Assembly (NCBI RefSeq): GCF_009707485.1
Contig: NZ_CP046121.1
Location: forward strand, 992,001 to 1,056,000
Source: Nostocoides sp. HKS02
GTDB lineage: Bacteria; Actinomycetota; Actinomycetes; Actinomycetales; Dermatophilaceae
Reading direction: 5' to 3'
DNA: 64,000 nucleotides
Shown here piece by piece: positions 44,774 to 52,641 of the stretch. The notes beneath the pieces are model-generated. The model saw only the letters and a program-made list of their open reading frames with translations. It made no database searches and was not told the DNA's origin. The first letter of the stretch is position 1; each line of letters opens with the position of its first letter. The translations under genes were made by a program, and so were the position numbers.

Positions 44774-45374
44774 ATGGCTACCGCTGACGAGATCGCGTTG
44801 TGGGACGCAGAAGCCGACGCCTTCGACCAGTCGGCTGATCACGGCCTGCACGACCCAGCCGTACGACGAATGTGGCGTGAGCTTCTCCTGGGCGTTCTGC
44901 CCCAGCCTCCGGCTCGCATCGCAGACCTAGGTTGCGGAACCGGCACGCTGTCGGTCTTGCTCGCCGAAGCCGGGTACCAGGTCGACGGCCTGGACTTCTC
45001 TCCACGAATGATTGAGTTGGCCGAACGCAAAGCGGATGGCATTGCAGGAGTCCGTTTCACCCAGGCAGACGCGTTCGACCCGTCGCTCCCGGAGGCGACG
45101 TACGACGTGGTTCTGTGCCGTCACGTCCTGTGGGCGATGCCTGACCCGACCGTCGCACTGACGCGGTGGCTCCGGCTTGTTGACACCAGCTGGCCGGCTG
45201 CTGCTGGTTGAGGGCCACTGGTCGAATGGTGGCGGCTTGTCGGCCGAGCAGACCGTTCGGCTAGTGGAAGAAGCTGGACGCTCCGCATCCTTGACGCGCC
45301 TCAGCGAGCCGGCGTACTGGGGGCGCAGCGTCAGCGACGACCGCTACCTTTTGGCGAGTCTTGCTGCCGACTAG
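44774..45374 (+). pseudogene. class I SAM-dependent methyltransferase, frameshifted at GCTTGTT
   Basis: Motif I ADLGCGTGTLSVLLAEAGYQV, motif II-like VDGLDFSPRMIELAERKA and DVVLCRHVLWAMPDP show a class I methyltransferase of the Methyltransf_11/25 type. At CTTGTT (45176-45181) the frame is lost; removing one T joins ...RWLRL to LTPAGRLLLVEGHW and gives 199 residues ending at 45374. Substrate unknown. The same inserted base pattern occurs in five other genes of the window. Confidence 0.85.
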
Positions 45375-45529
45375 CCACGCCCGCCCAGGCGTATGTGGGG
45401 CGTCGACACCCGGGGGCCTGGGGCGGCCGACTTCACCAGCGATTGCCCGCGAGGTGCTCCGACCTCGCTCCTAGGTCGGTGCTGCGCTCTGTTGGGCTCG
45501 CCCGGCAACCCGGCAGCCGCGTACAAGTC

Positions 45530-45905
45530 ACCCGCTCACACCAGTATGCGAAGAACCAGGCCGGGATGACGTACGGGTCGGATCTGGACGCCGCGGCCCC
45601 CGCCGGCGAACCCGACCTGATTGCCGCGGTCGCGACGAACGGGAAGACCGGTTACGTCAAGAAGGCAGAACTCAACACGGCCAACGGGCAAGACGCACTG
45701 AACACATTCAAGAGCCCACAAGACGCGATCGCCTGGCAGAGCTCGCGGGCCGCGCAACAGGATCAGACCATCGCCGTATACGACCAAGACGGCAAGACAG
45801 TCATCGGCCAGCTCGTGATCACCGGCCACCAAAACCAGCACACCCAAATAGAAGACGCACAAGCCCGCATCACGCCCATCGGTGACTTGTACGGGGCGGC
45901 GCCGG
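45530..45905 (+). pseudogene. fragment of an actinobacterial hypothetical protein (C-terminal part)
   Basis: About 120 residues in an open frame: NQAGMTYGSDLDAAAPAGEPDL, ATNGKTGYVKKAELNTANG, TIAVYDQDGKTVIGQLVI. I recognise this as the C-terminal region of proteins common in actinobacteria, usually preceded by a membrane or signal segment, but have no name for it. The 5' part is missing: upstream sequence in the frame looks non-coding. It abuts a truncated carboxyltransferase on the other strand, so both appear to be products of one deletion or insertion. Confidence 0.45.
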
Positions 45906-45960
45906 TGGTCTTCACGTGCGCCGGGGGCGACCCTCGCAATGACCCACTGGCTGAAGAGAC

Positions 45961-46530
45961 CTCGGGGAAGGCGGTCCCGGTCAGGCGGGCGGCGACCCGT
46001 GGGCCCAGGAACCCCACGAGGGTTCCTGGCTCGGCGAAGGTGAGCTGGCCGAGCGATCCCACGAGGCATAGACCCCGCCGGTGGTGGGGTGTCTCAGGTG
46101 CGCGAGATAGGGCAGCCGGGCACGGCGGTGCGCCATCACCGCCCGGGTGATCTCGGTCATCTGCCAGAACGCTGGAGTCCCCTCCTGCATGCGGGTTCCG
46201 CCCGACGCGGTCGAGGCGAGCACCGGCAGGCCCTCGGCCGTTGCCCGGCGCAGGGCGGCAACCACCCGCGCCGCGGTGGCGCGACCGATCGCCCGCCGAG
46301 GAACGCGAACTCCCCACGACCACGACCACGGGTCGACCGGCCACCATTCCCCGGCCGGTCAGGACCGCTTCGTCGACGCCGGACCGTGCGGCGGCCCGCT
46401 GGAGGTCGCGACGGTACCCCTCAGGCTCGTTCGAGTAGTCAGCAGCGGTGTCCCAGCCTTCGCAGGAGTTCGGGTCCACAACGAGATCGACCAGCTCGGG
46501 CGCGCCAAGGCGGGTGCGGACTTGGCTCAC
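45961..46530 (-). pseudogene. acyl-CoA carboxyltransferase (AccD/AccA-type) remnant
   Basis: N-terminal part of a biotin-dependent carboxyl transferase: LGAPELVDLVVDPNS, GVDEAVLTGRGMV, then in another frame LPVLASTASGGTRMQEGTPAFWQM and YLAHLRHPTTGGVYASW, then back to LGQLTFAEPGTLVGFLGPRV. Three single-base deletions are needed to read it through (two near 46300-46315, one near 46068). It stops being homologous at TAFPE, about residue 190 of an expected 450-500. The GTG start overlaps the symporter stop (GTGA), so it was once the fourth gene of that operon. Confidence 0.75.
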
Positions 46531-47960
46531 ACCTCCACCGTGGCAGGGGCCGGTCGCTCCTCGACCGTGGCCTTCGACGGCATACGCCGCCGCACGAGCT
46601 CAGCGACAGCGAGCACGGCGAGGTTCGGCGCGAGCGCGATGAGCCCGGAGTCCCAGCTGCCGATCGGGATCTCGAAGAAGGTGATCCAGGCGACCGTGAC
46701 CACACCGACGACCATGCCGAGCATGACGGGGACGGCGCCGACGTTGACGCGCTTCCCGAGCCCGATCAGGGTGGCCGGTGCCATCTGGGTCAGACCGCCG
46801 TAGGTGAGCAGGAGCAACGAGGCGATGTCGAAGTTGGCCAGGCCGAGCACCAGCGAGAGCGCGATGGCGCCGACCACGGCCGCAAGGTTGACCGTCAGCT
46901 GGAGCGACTCGCGTCGCACCCGGATCAGGTTCTTCGAGACCAGCGAGGAGATGCCCATCGCGATCGCGGCGGCCGGCACCATGGCAGCTGACGCGCCCGC
47001 GATCGCGACGACCGCCACGAGCCAGGACGGCAAGGTCTGCTTCGCGACGCTGAGCAGCACGTGCTTCGGCGCCTTGTCGGCGGGAAGGACCTTGGTGGCG
47101 GCAAGCCCGACGAAGATGGGTACGAACAGCATCAGCTGGTAGAGCGCGAGCCATTTGTAGTTGCTGCGCAGCACCGCACCCGTCTTGGCGGCCAGGACCG
47201 GCGGCCACAGGTGCGGGAACGTGTTGAGCCCCGCACCGATGCTGGTCACGATGACGGCGGTGAGGAAGAACGTCGTGTCCCAGCCGGTCTGGCTGAAGTC
47301 GAGGAGCTGGGGACCGACACTCTTGATGTGCGCGAACGTGTCCGGTATGCCGGCGATGCCGAACACGACGCCGCCGAGCACGATCAGCAGGGCCGCGAGC
47401 ATCAGCACGTCCTTGACCACGGCGACCCTGGCGATGCCCCGAATGCCGGACCACGCGACGAAGATGACGACCAGGGCACTGGCGACGACCATCGACAGGC
47501 CGCGCCCTGACTCGCTGCCCGTGGCGAGCTCCACGACCAGCCCCAGGCCGGTGATCTGCAGCTGCAGGTACGGCAGCAGGAAGACTGCGCCGACCACGGC
47601 GCTGACCCTGCCCAGGGCCGGGCTCGAGAAACGGTCGGCGAAGAAGTCGGCCTGGGTGAGATAGCCGCGGTCCTGGCCGAGCTGGCGCATCCGTGGGCCA
47701 CAGAAGTAGAGACCGATCGAGGAGATCGACAGGTACGCCAGTGCGAACACACCGATGACGCCGCCACCGAAGGCGATGCCGGCGAGGCCAAGGAAGCTGA
47801 AGGTCGTCAGCGAGTCTCCCGCCTGGAGGAACCAGGAGGTCCAGCGCTGGAAGCCGCGACCGTTGACGGTCCATTCCGCCATCGACGTGCTGCGCCGACC
47901 CGTCATACCGAGCGCGCCGAGGCCGACGATGCCCACGACGATGCAGATGGTGAGGGTCAT
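46527..47960 (-). CDS. sodium:solute symporter family protein
   Basis: 477 residues with about 13 hydrophobic helices. Early WTVNGRGFQRWTSWFLQAGDSLTTFSFLGLAG, GPRMRQLG...YLTQADFFADRF and ASAAMVPAAAIAMG.SSLVSKNL fit the SSS family (pantothenate/acetate/nucleobase-type members). ATG 47960 overlaps the DUF3311 gene by ATGA. Likely imports the substrate acted on by the amidase of the same operon; identity unknown. Confidence 0.9.
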   Translation of the reverse strand: MTLTICIVVGIVGLGALGMTGRRSTSMAEWTVNGRGFQRWTSWFLQAGDSLTTFSFLGLAGIAFGGGVIGVFALAYLSISSIGLYFCGPRMRQLGQDRGYLTQADFFADRFSSPALGRVSAVVGAVFLLPYLQLQITGLGLVVELATGSESGRGLSMVVASALVVIFVAWSGIRGIARVAVVKDVLMLAALLIVLGGVVFGIAGIPDTFAHIKSVGPQLLDFSQTGWDTTFFLTAVIVTSIGAGLNTFPHLWPPVLAAKTGAVLRSNYKWLALYQLMLFVPIFVGLAATKVLPADKAPKHVLLSVAKQTLPSWLVAVVAIAGASAAMVPAAAIAMGISSLVSKNLIRVRRESLQLTVNLAAVVGAIALSLVLGLANFDIASLLLLTYGGLTQMAPATLIGLGKRVNVGAVPVMLGMVVGVVTVAWITFFEIPIGSWDSGLIALAPNLAVLAVAELVRRRMPSKATVEERPAPATVEV

Positions 47961-48286
47961 CGGACGACCCCCTCGTCGGCTGCGGCACGCTCGGCGGCAT
48001 GCTCGGCGGCGAGCTCGGCACCGGCCAGCTCGGCACCGGCCAGCTCGGCGGCGTCGGCGGCAACGCCCCCGTCGCGCAGGTAGCTCGCCTCGACGACCTG
48101 GAGGGCGACGACCGTGCCGATGACGCAGAGCGCGGTCCACACGAGCACGGACGGGACGCCGAGCCACAGGCGTGGCTGGTTGACGAAGGGCAGCAACGGT
48201 GTCGCCAGGAACCCGACGATCGGGATGGCGGTGATGGCGAGCCGCGTCGGACTGGCCAGCACGGGCGGGCGGACGAGGGTGTTCAC
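47957..48286 (-). CDS. DUF3311 family protein, symporter partner
   Basis: 109 residues. Two hydrophobic helices with LLPFVNQPRLWLGVPSVLVWT, the DUF3311 signature; such proteins are encoded next to SSS symporters and are thought to be small accessory subunits. The C-terminal 35 residues are an unusual Ala/Glu-rich tail from 15-bp tandem repeats (around 48010-48045). GTG start with GGAGG upstream overlaps the amidase stop (GTGA); the stop overlaps the symporter ATG. Confidence 0.82.
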   Translation of the reverse strand: MNTLVRPPVLASPTRLAITAIPIVGFLATPLLPFVNQPRLWLGVPSVLVWTALCVIGTVVALQVVEASYLRDGGVAADAAELAGAELAGAELAAEHAAERAAADEGVVR

Positions 48287-49723
48287 GAGGTGACCTCCTG
48301 GAGACGGGGCGTGCAGCGACCGTGGCCGGTGGCTGCTTCGAAGGCGGCGGCGATGCGCAGAAGGGTGGAGTCGGTGCGGGCTCGGGTCACGATCTGCAGA
48401 CCGACGGGAAGGCCTTCGGGGGTGAACCCCGCGGGCACCGAGATCGCCGGTGTGCCGAGGGGGGTGATCAGGTAGCTGGCGGCCATCCAGTCCAGGTAGG
48501 TGTCCTGGACCTCACCCTCGATGACCCGGGGCCAGGGCTTGTTCGACGGGGAACGGCGCGACCTGGCTGACCGGGGCCAGCAGGACGTCGTAGGCGTCGA
48601 AGAAGGCGTGCGCTGCCCGCTGGAGTCGCGTGAGCTCGGCCCACGCCCGCATCACCTCGCGGCCGGTGCGGCCGTTCGCCTGACGGATGTTCCAGGCCAG
48701 GTCAGGCTTGAAGGCCTCGGGGTGCAGGGCGAGCTGGTCTGCCCAGAGCAGGTCGAACTCTGCGGCACGGAGGATCCGGAAGACGTCGTCGGCTCCATCG
48801 AGGTCGAGGCAACCGGGCTCGACATCTGCGCCCAGCTCGCTGAAGGTCTTCACCGCCGGCTCGAGGACATCGAGCACCTGTCGCTCGACGACGACCCGGT
48901 CGCCGAGGGTCGGAGCCCAGGCCACGCGTAGGCCGCGAAGGTCAGCGGGCACGACCGGTCCGGCTGGGAGCCCGCGGCCGCTGAACGAGAGTGGGTCGGC
49001 GCGATGCGCGCCCGAGATGACGGCGAGGAGCAGCGCGACGTCGTCCACGGTGCGGCCCATCGGGCCAGACACGGTGAGGGGCGAGAAGCCCACGCCTGCC
49101 GTCGGGTCGGGCACGAGTCCGGGGGTCGGGCGGAGCCCCACGACGTTGCACATCGCGGCCGGGTTGCGCAGGGATCCGCCCATGTCGCTGCCGTCGGCGA
49201 TGGGCTGCATCCGCGCCGCCAGCGCCGCCGCGGCACCACCGCTGCTCCCGCCGGCCGTCCGCCCGATCGCATACGGATTGTGGGTGGCGCCGAAGACCTC
49301 GTTGAACGTGTGGGACCCGGCTGCGAACTCGGGGACGTTGGTCTTGCCCACCCGAACCGCCCCGGCGTCCTGGATGCGACGGACGATCTCGTCGTCCTGC
49401 GCCGGCACGTAGTCGGCATACAGGGGTGAGCCGTAGGTCGTTCGCAGTCCAGCAGTCGCATGCGAGTCCTTGAAGGCGATCGGGAGGCCATGGAGTAGGT
49501 CGAGCGCTTCACCCGCGGCACGGCACACCGCGGCTTCGCGGTCTGCGTCCCTCGCTGCGCGCTGCGCACCGTCGCGGTCCAGGGTCACCACCGCGTTGAC
49601 GATCGGGTTGACGTCGTCGATGCGCTCGAGGTGGGCCGCGAGGACTTCGCGGGCGCTGAACTCGCCGCACTGCTGGCCGCGGACCAGGTCGCGCGCGGTG
49701 GCCTCGGTCAGGCTGTCGACCAC
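48283..49723 (-). pseudogene. amidase (amidase signature family), frameshifted at plus-strand GCTTGTT
   Basis: Ser-cisSer-Lys amidase: Lys85 in LPIAFKDSH, the Gly/Ser-rich AGGSSGGAAAALAA and DGSDMGGSLRNPA. The C-terminal part (WMAASYLITPLGTPAISVPAGF..) is in another frame. The break is at plus-strand CTTGTT (48538-48543); deleting one T restores ...FPVEQPWPRVIEGEVQDTYLDW and a 479-residue protein. Hydrolyses an unknown amide. First gene of the operon amidase-DUF3311-symporter-(carboxyltransferase), divergent from an Lrp regulator. Confidence 0.88.
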
Positions 49724-49811
49724 GGGAGCTCCTCGGGCGGACGCGTCGCGGTGGCGGCGACACGCCGATGTGTCGGTGGCGTTGGAAGGTTTGAGCCATA
49801 CTGAACACCTG

Positions 49812-49830
49812 ATTGACTGAATGCGTCAAT
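49812..49830. promoter_or_regulatory. candidate operator ATTGAC-N7-GTCAAT in the amidase/Lrp divergent promoter
   Basis: Perfect 6-bp inverted repeat with 7-bp spacer in the 181-bp AT-rich region between the divergent amidase and Lrp-type regulator genes. Autoregulation plus control of the amidase operon by the divergent Lrp protein would be the usual pattern. Confidence 0.45.
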
Positions 49831-49904
49831 AGATATGTCGTGGATTCTTGAATGGGCCGCCACAGGGACGGCGATAGCGAAACGAGCCACTGAGGAGGCA
49901 TCCG

Positions 49905-50879
49905 GTGCCCGATACTGACGCGGTGTCGACCCGAGCCCTTGACCCGTTGTCGCTGCGCATCGTGGGCGCCCTCCAGGTCGACGGTCGGGCGTCGTGGCGC
50001 AAGATCGCGGAAGCGCTGGGCGAGCCGGTGCGCACGGTGGCGCGACGCGGCGCGGCGCTGCTGGAGGACCGCACGGTCCAGGTGGTCGGGCTGCCCAACA
50101 CCGACCCGACCCACATCGTCAGGGTGCGCTGCCGTCCCGGCATGGTGGCGTCAGTGGCGGAACGTCTGGCCGCCCGGCCCGAGACGGTCTTCGTCTATGC
50201 CGTGGGCCAAGGCCCCGAGGTCGTGGTCGAGGTGATGCTCGACTACGCCGACCTCGCCCCTTTCGTGCTCGAGGACCTGCCGACCCTCGACGGAGTCGAG
50301 GAGGTCCGTACCGCCTCCGCGCTGGAGTACTACCGGACGGTGGCCGAATGGTCCCCCGGCCTGCTCGCCGACCAGGAGCTCCGCGCTCTCGGCGGCACGA
50401 ACCTGGCGCCGACGGGGCACCAGCCCGGCCTGCACCTCGATGCGGTGGACCGTGCGCTCGTGGATGCCCTGGTTGCCGACGGCCGGACGCCCCTGCAGGC
50501 CGTCGCCGCCCTTCTCGACTGTTCTGACGCGACCGCCCGCCGCCGGATCGAGCAGCTCACCACCCGCGGCGTGCTCCGCATCCGCGCGGTGGTGGAACCA
50601 GCGCTGGTCGGACTCCCCGTGGAGACCCTGGTCTGGATCCGGGTCCACCCCTCACGAGCGCCCGAGCTCGGGCGGGCCTTGGTGGCGTCGCCGCTGGTGC
50701 GTTACTGCGCGTTCCTGGCCGGGGACGACCAGCTCCTGGTCGACGTCACCACCGCCGACCTCGACGGCCTGCGCACCCTCCTGGCAGACCACTACTGGGG
50801 CGCAGGCGCCGATCGGGTGACGGCGACGCCGCTGCTGCGCGCGTACAAGCGCGGCGGCGTACTCGTGCCGCAGGACTGA
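49905..50879 (+). CDS. Lrp/AsnC family regulator, duplicated architecture
   Basis: 324 residues, about twice a normal Lrp. First HTH (about 14-60, LRIVGALQVDGRASWRKIAEALGEPVRTVARRGAALLE) plus ligand-binding region, and a second HTH (about 180-225, DRALVDALVADGRTPLQAVAALLDCSDATARRRIEQL) plus RAM-type domain. Such tandem forms are found in actinobacteria. GTG 49905. Divergent from the amidase operon, which it probably controls. Confidence 0.9.
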   Translation: MPDTDAVSTRALDPLSLRIVGALQVDGRASWRKIAEALGEPVRTVARRGAALLEDRTVQVVGLPNTDPTHIVRVRCRPGMVASVAERLAARPETVFVYAVGQGPEVVVEVMLDYADLAPFVLEDLPTLDGVEEVRTASALEYYRTVAEWSPGLLADQELRALGGTNLAPTGHQPGLHLDAVDRALVDALVADGRTPLQAVAALLDCSDATARRRIEQLTTRGVLRIRAVVEPALVGLPVETLVWIRVHPSRAPELGRALVASPLVRYCAFLAGDDQLLVDVTTADLDGLRTLLADHYWGAGADRVTATPLLRAYKRGGVLVPQD

Positions 50880-50973
50880 GGTCACGTCACCGAATCCGCT
50901 CCGAGGAGTCCTACTCAGTGAGGGCCCAGGCCGGTGGGTTCGAGCACCGGGGGTTCGACGGGAGCTGAGGTCC

Positions 50974-51157
50974 GTGGCGGGCAAGCTGGAGCTTGTTCAG
51001 GGACGACGCCGGCACGTTCCGTTTCCGGCTCAAGGCCGCCAACGGTCAGGTCATCGCCATGAGCAACGGCTACCTCACGAAGGCCGCGGCCCTGAACGGC
51101 ATCGACTCGTTGCGACGTCATGCCCCGAGCGCGCAGGTCGAGGATCAGACCTACTGA
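50974..51157 (+). pseudogene. YegP/DUF1508 family protein, frameshifted at GCTTGTT
   Basis: Too short and broken to appear as an open frame. From GTG 50974: VAGKLEL, then CTTGTT (50992-50997); dropping one T gives FRDDAGTFRFRLKAANGQVIAMSNGY, KAAALNGIDSLRRHAPSAQVEDQTY and stop at 51157. This is the DUF1508 (YegP) fold: E-F-x-D-x-x-G-x-x-R-F-x-L-K-A-x-N-G-x-V-I and the AA..GI.S....A..A..ED motif. 60 residues. Function unknown, often stress-linked. Its stop overlaps the convergent hutD stop by 7 bp. Confidence 0.82.
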
Positions 51158-51727
51158 GGCCGCACGGTGATGACGGCCACCGCGCCACCGCGGACCTCAC
51201 GCTGCTCGCCCGCGCGGAGCCAGGCGGTGTCCAGAAGGTCGAGCGCGTCGCCTCCACCGCCCAGCGTCGTATGCCGCGTCAAGGCGACCACGAGGACCTC
51301 CGACGATCCGAATGACCCCGACGCCGACGACGATCCCACGATGAGTCCGGCCGCTGCGTCCTCGATCCGCACCTGCGCGACGACCCGGTCCGGGCGGGTC
51401 ATCAGGTTGACCGCGGTCACCGGGCCGCCCGTCACCTCGCATGACACCCGCGCTCCCCCGTCGAACGCCGTCACGCCGCCCGGACGCAGGACCTGCCGCC
51501 GACCTTCGACGATGAGGGTCAGGGACTCGCCACCGGCCAGGATGAGCTGGCGCTCGACCCCCGGGTAGGCCGAGAACGGCCCCGACCGGTCGACCTGCGC
51601 GACGCTGAGGCGCCAGCTGAACAGGTCGAGGTCGGCCTCGGCTGGCCCCCTGCGCCACGACTCGGGTCTGCCCGCCACCGTTGCGCCAAGCGGTGACGGG
51701 GCGGTCCGCCAGGCGGATCAGTCTCAC
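51151..51727 (-). pseudogene. hutD: HutD family protein, frameshifted
   Basis: Cupin-like HutD/Ves family protein. Starts GTG 51727, MRLIRLADRPVTAWRNGGGQTRVVAQG, then the frame breaks at a run of five C on the plus strand (51646-51650); deleting one restores PAEADLDLFSWRLSVAQVDRSGPFSAYPGVERQLILAGG..., 191 residues to the stop at 51151. HutD is associated with histidine utilisation but no hut genes are nearby. GTGA overlap with the universal stress protein gene. Confidence 0.85.
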
Positions 51728-52641
51728 GGAACGACCACGACCGGGACTGGTGAGTGACGCACGATCCGCGTCGCGCTCGACCCGAGGAACACCCTCGTCA
51801 TGAGACCTGCTTCCGATGACCCCACGACCAACAGGTCACCGGCCTGCCAGCCGGCGCGATCCAGGGCCTGCGCCCAGTCCCGACCCACGGCGACGACGCG
51901 GTCCTCGACCGGAGCCGCGGCGTCGCCCAGGCTGGCCACCGCGTCAGCCTGGGCCGACTCGGATCGGGCGATGAACTCCGCGAGGACCATGTCCTCGGCT
52001 GCGCTGACCCGCGGCGGATGCATCGTCCGGCCGCGCACGCCGAAGGTCACCACGCGCAGTCGGGCCCCGAGCCGGGCCGCGAAGTCGGCCGTGGCCGCCA
52101 ACGCCCTGACCGACGGCGGGTCACCCCGGAACGCGAACGAGACGCGAGAGATCCCGCTCGTGACCCCGCTTGAGTCGCTCGCGGCGCCCGAATCGCTCGA
52201 GCCGGAACGGTATCCACGAGATGCAACGGCCACGGGCACCGTCGAGGAGTGGAGCAGTCGGTCGGCTGTGGAGTTCAGCACCACGCGGCCCCACGATCCG
52301 CCCTGTCCCGATCCCACGGCGATCACGCTAGCCCCCACCCGACTCGCCTCGGACAGCAAGGCACCGGGTACCGACCGGCCGTCCACCATGACGACTGTGG
52401 CATCGAGGTCCGGGCAGATGTCTTCGATGGCCATGGTGGCCTCGGCGACGGCCTTGGCCCCGCGCTGGCGCGACCATCGCGCGAACTCCCGGTCGGATCC
52501 ACCGATCGTGGGGATGGTCCACGCGGAGGGGACCACGCTGACCACGAGAACCTCCTCACCGCTCGGACGCGCGAGGGCCGCTGCCAGGGCGATCGCCGAG
52601 ACATCGCGCTTCTCCGGTGCGTATCCGGCGAGGATTGTCAC
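51724..52641 (-). CDS. universal stress protein, two UspA domains
   Basis: 305 residues from GTG 52641, overlapping the permease stop (GTGA). Two tandem UspA folds: about 1-145 and 160-305. Each ends in a G-x2-G-x9-G(S/N)-type nucleotide loop: VGSGQGGSWGRVVLNSTADRLL..STVPVAV and VGSSEAGLMTRVFLGSSATRIVRHSPVPVVV. The start MTILAGYAPEKR is typical for Usp proteins coupled to transporters. Presumably ATP-binding sensor acting on or with the adjacent permease. Confidence 0.9.
   Translation of the reverse strand: MTILAGYAPEKRDVSAIALAAALARPSGEEVLVVSVVPSAWTIPTIGGSDREFARWSRQRGAKAVAEATMAIEDICPDLDATVVMVDGRSVPGALLSEASRVGASVIAVGSGQGGSWGRVVLNSTADRLLHSSTVPVAVASRGYRSGSSDSGAASDSSGVTSGISRVSFAFRGDPPSVRALAATADFAARLGARLRVVTFGVRGRTMHPPRVSAAEDMVLAEFIARSESAQADAVASLGDAAAPVEDRVVAVGRDWAQALDRAGWQAGDLLVVGSSEAGLMTRVFLGSSATRIVRHSPVPVVVVP

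Noticed and set aside
45763..46530. Intact 255-residue minus-strand protein
   Set aside because: Homology to carboxyltransferases switches frame three times and stops at TAFPE; the remainder is unrelated sequence, so it is a pseudogene.
50900..50970. Possible tRNA because of GTGGGTTCGAGCACC
   Set aside because: No acceptor stem, anticodon arm or D-arm could be formed around the T-loop-like stretch.
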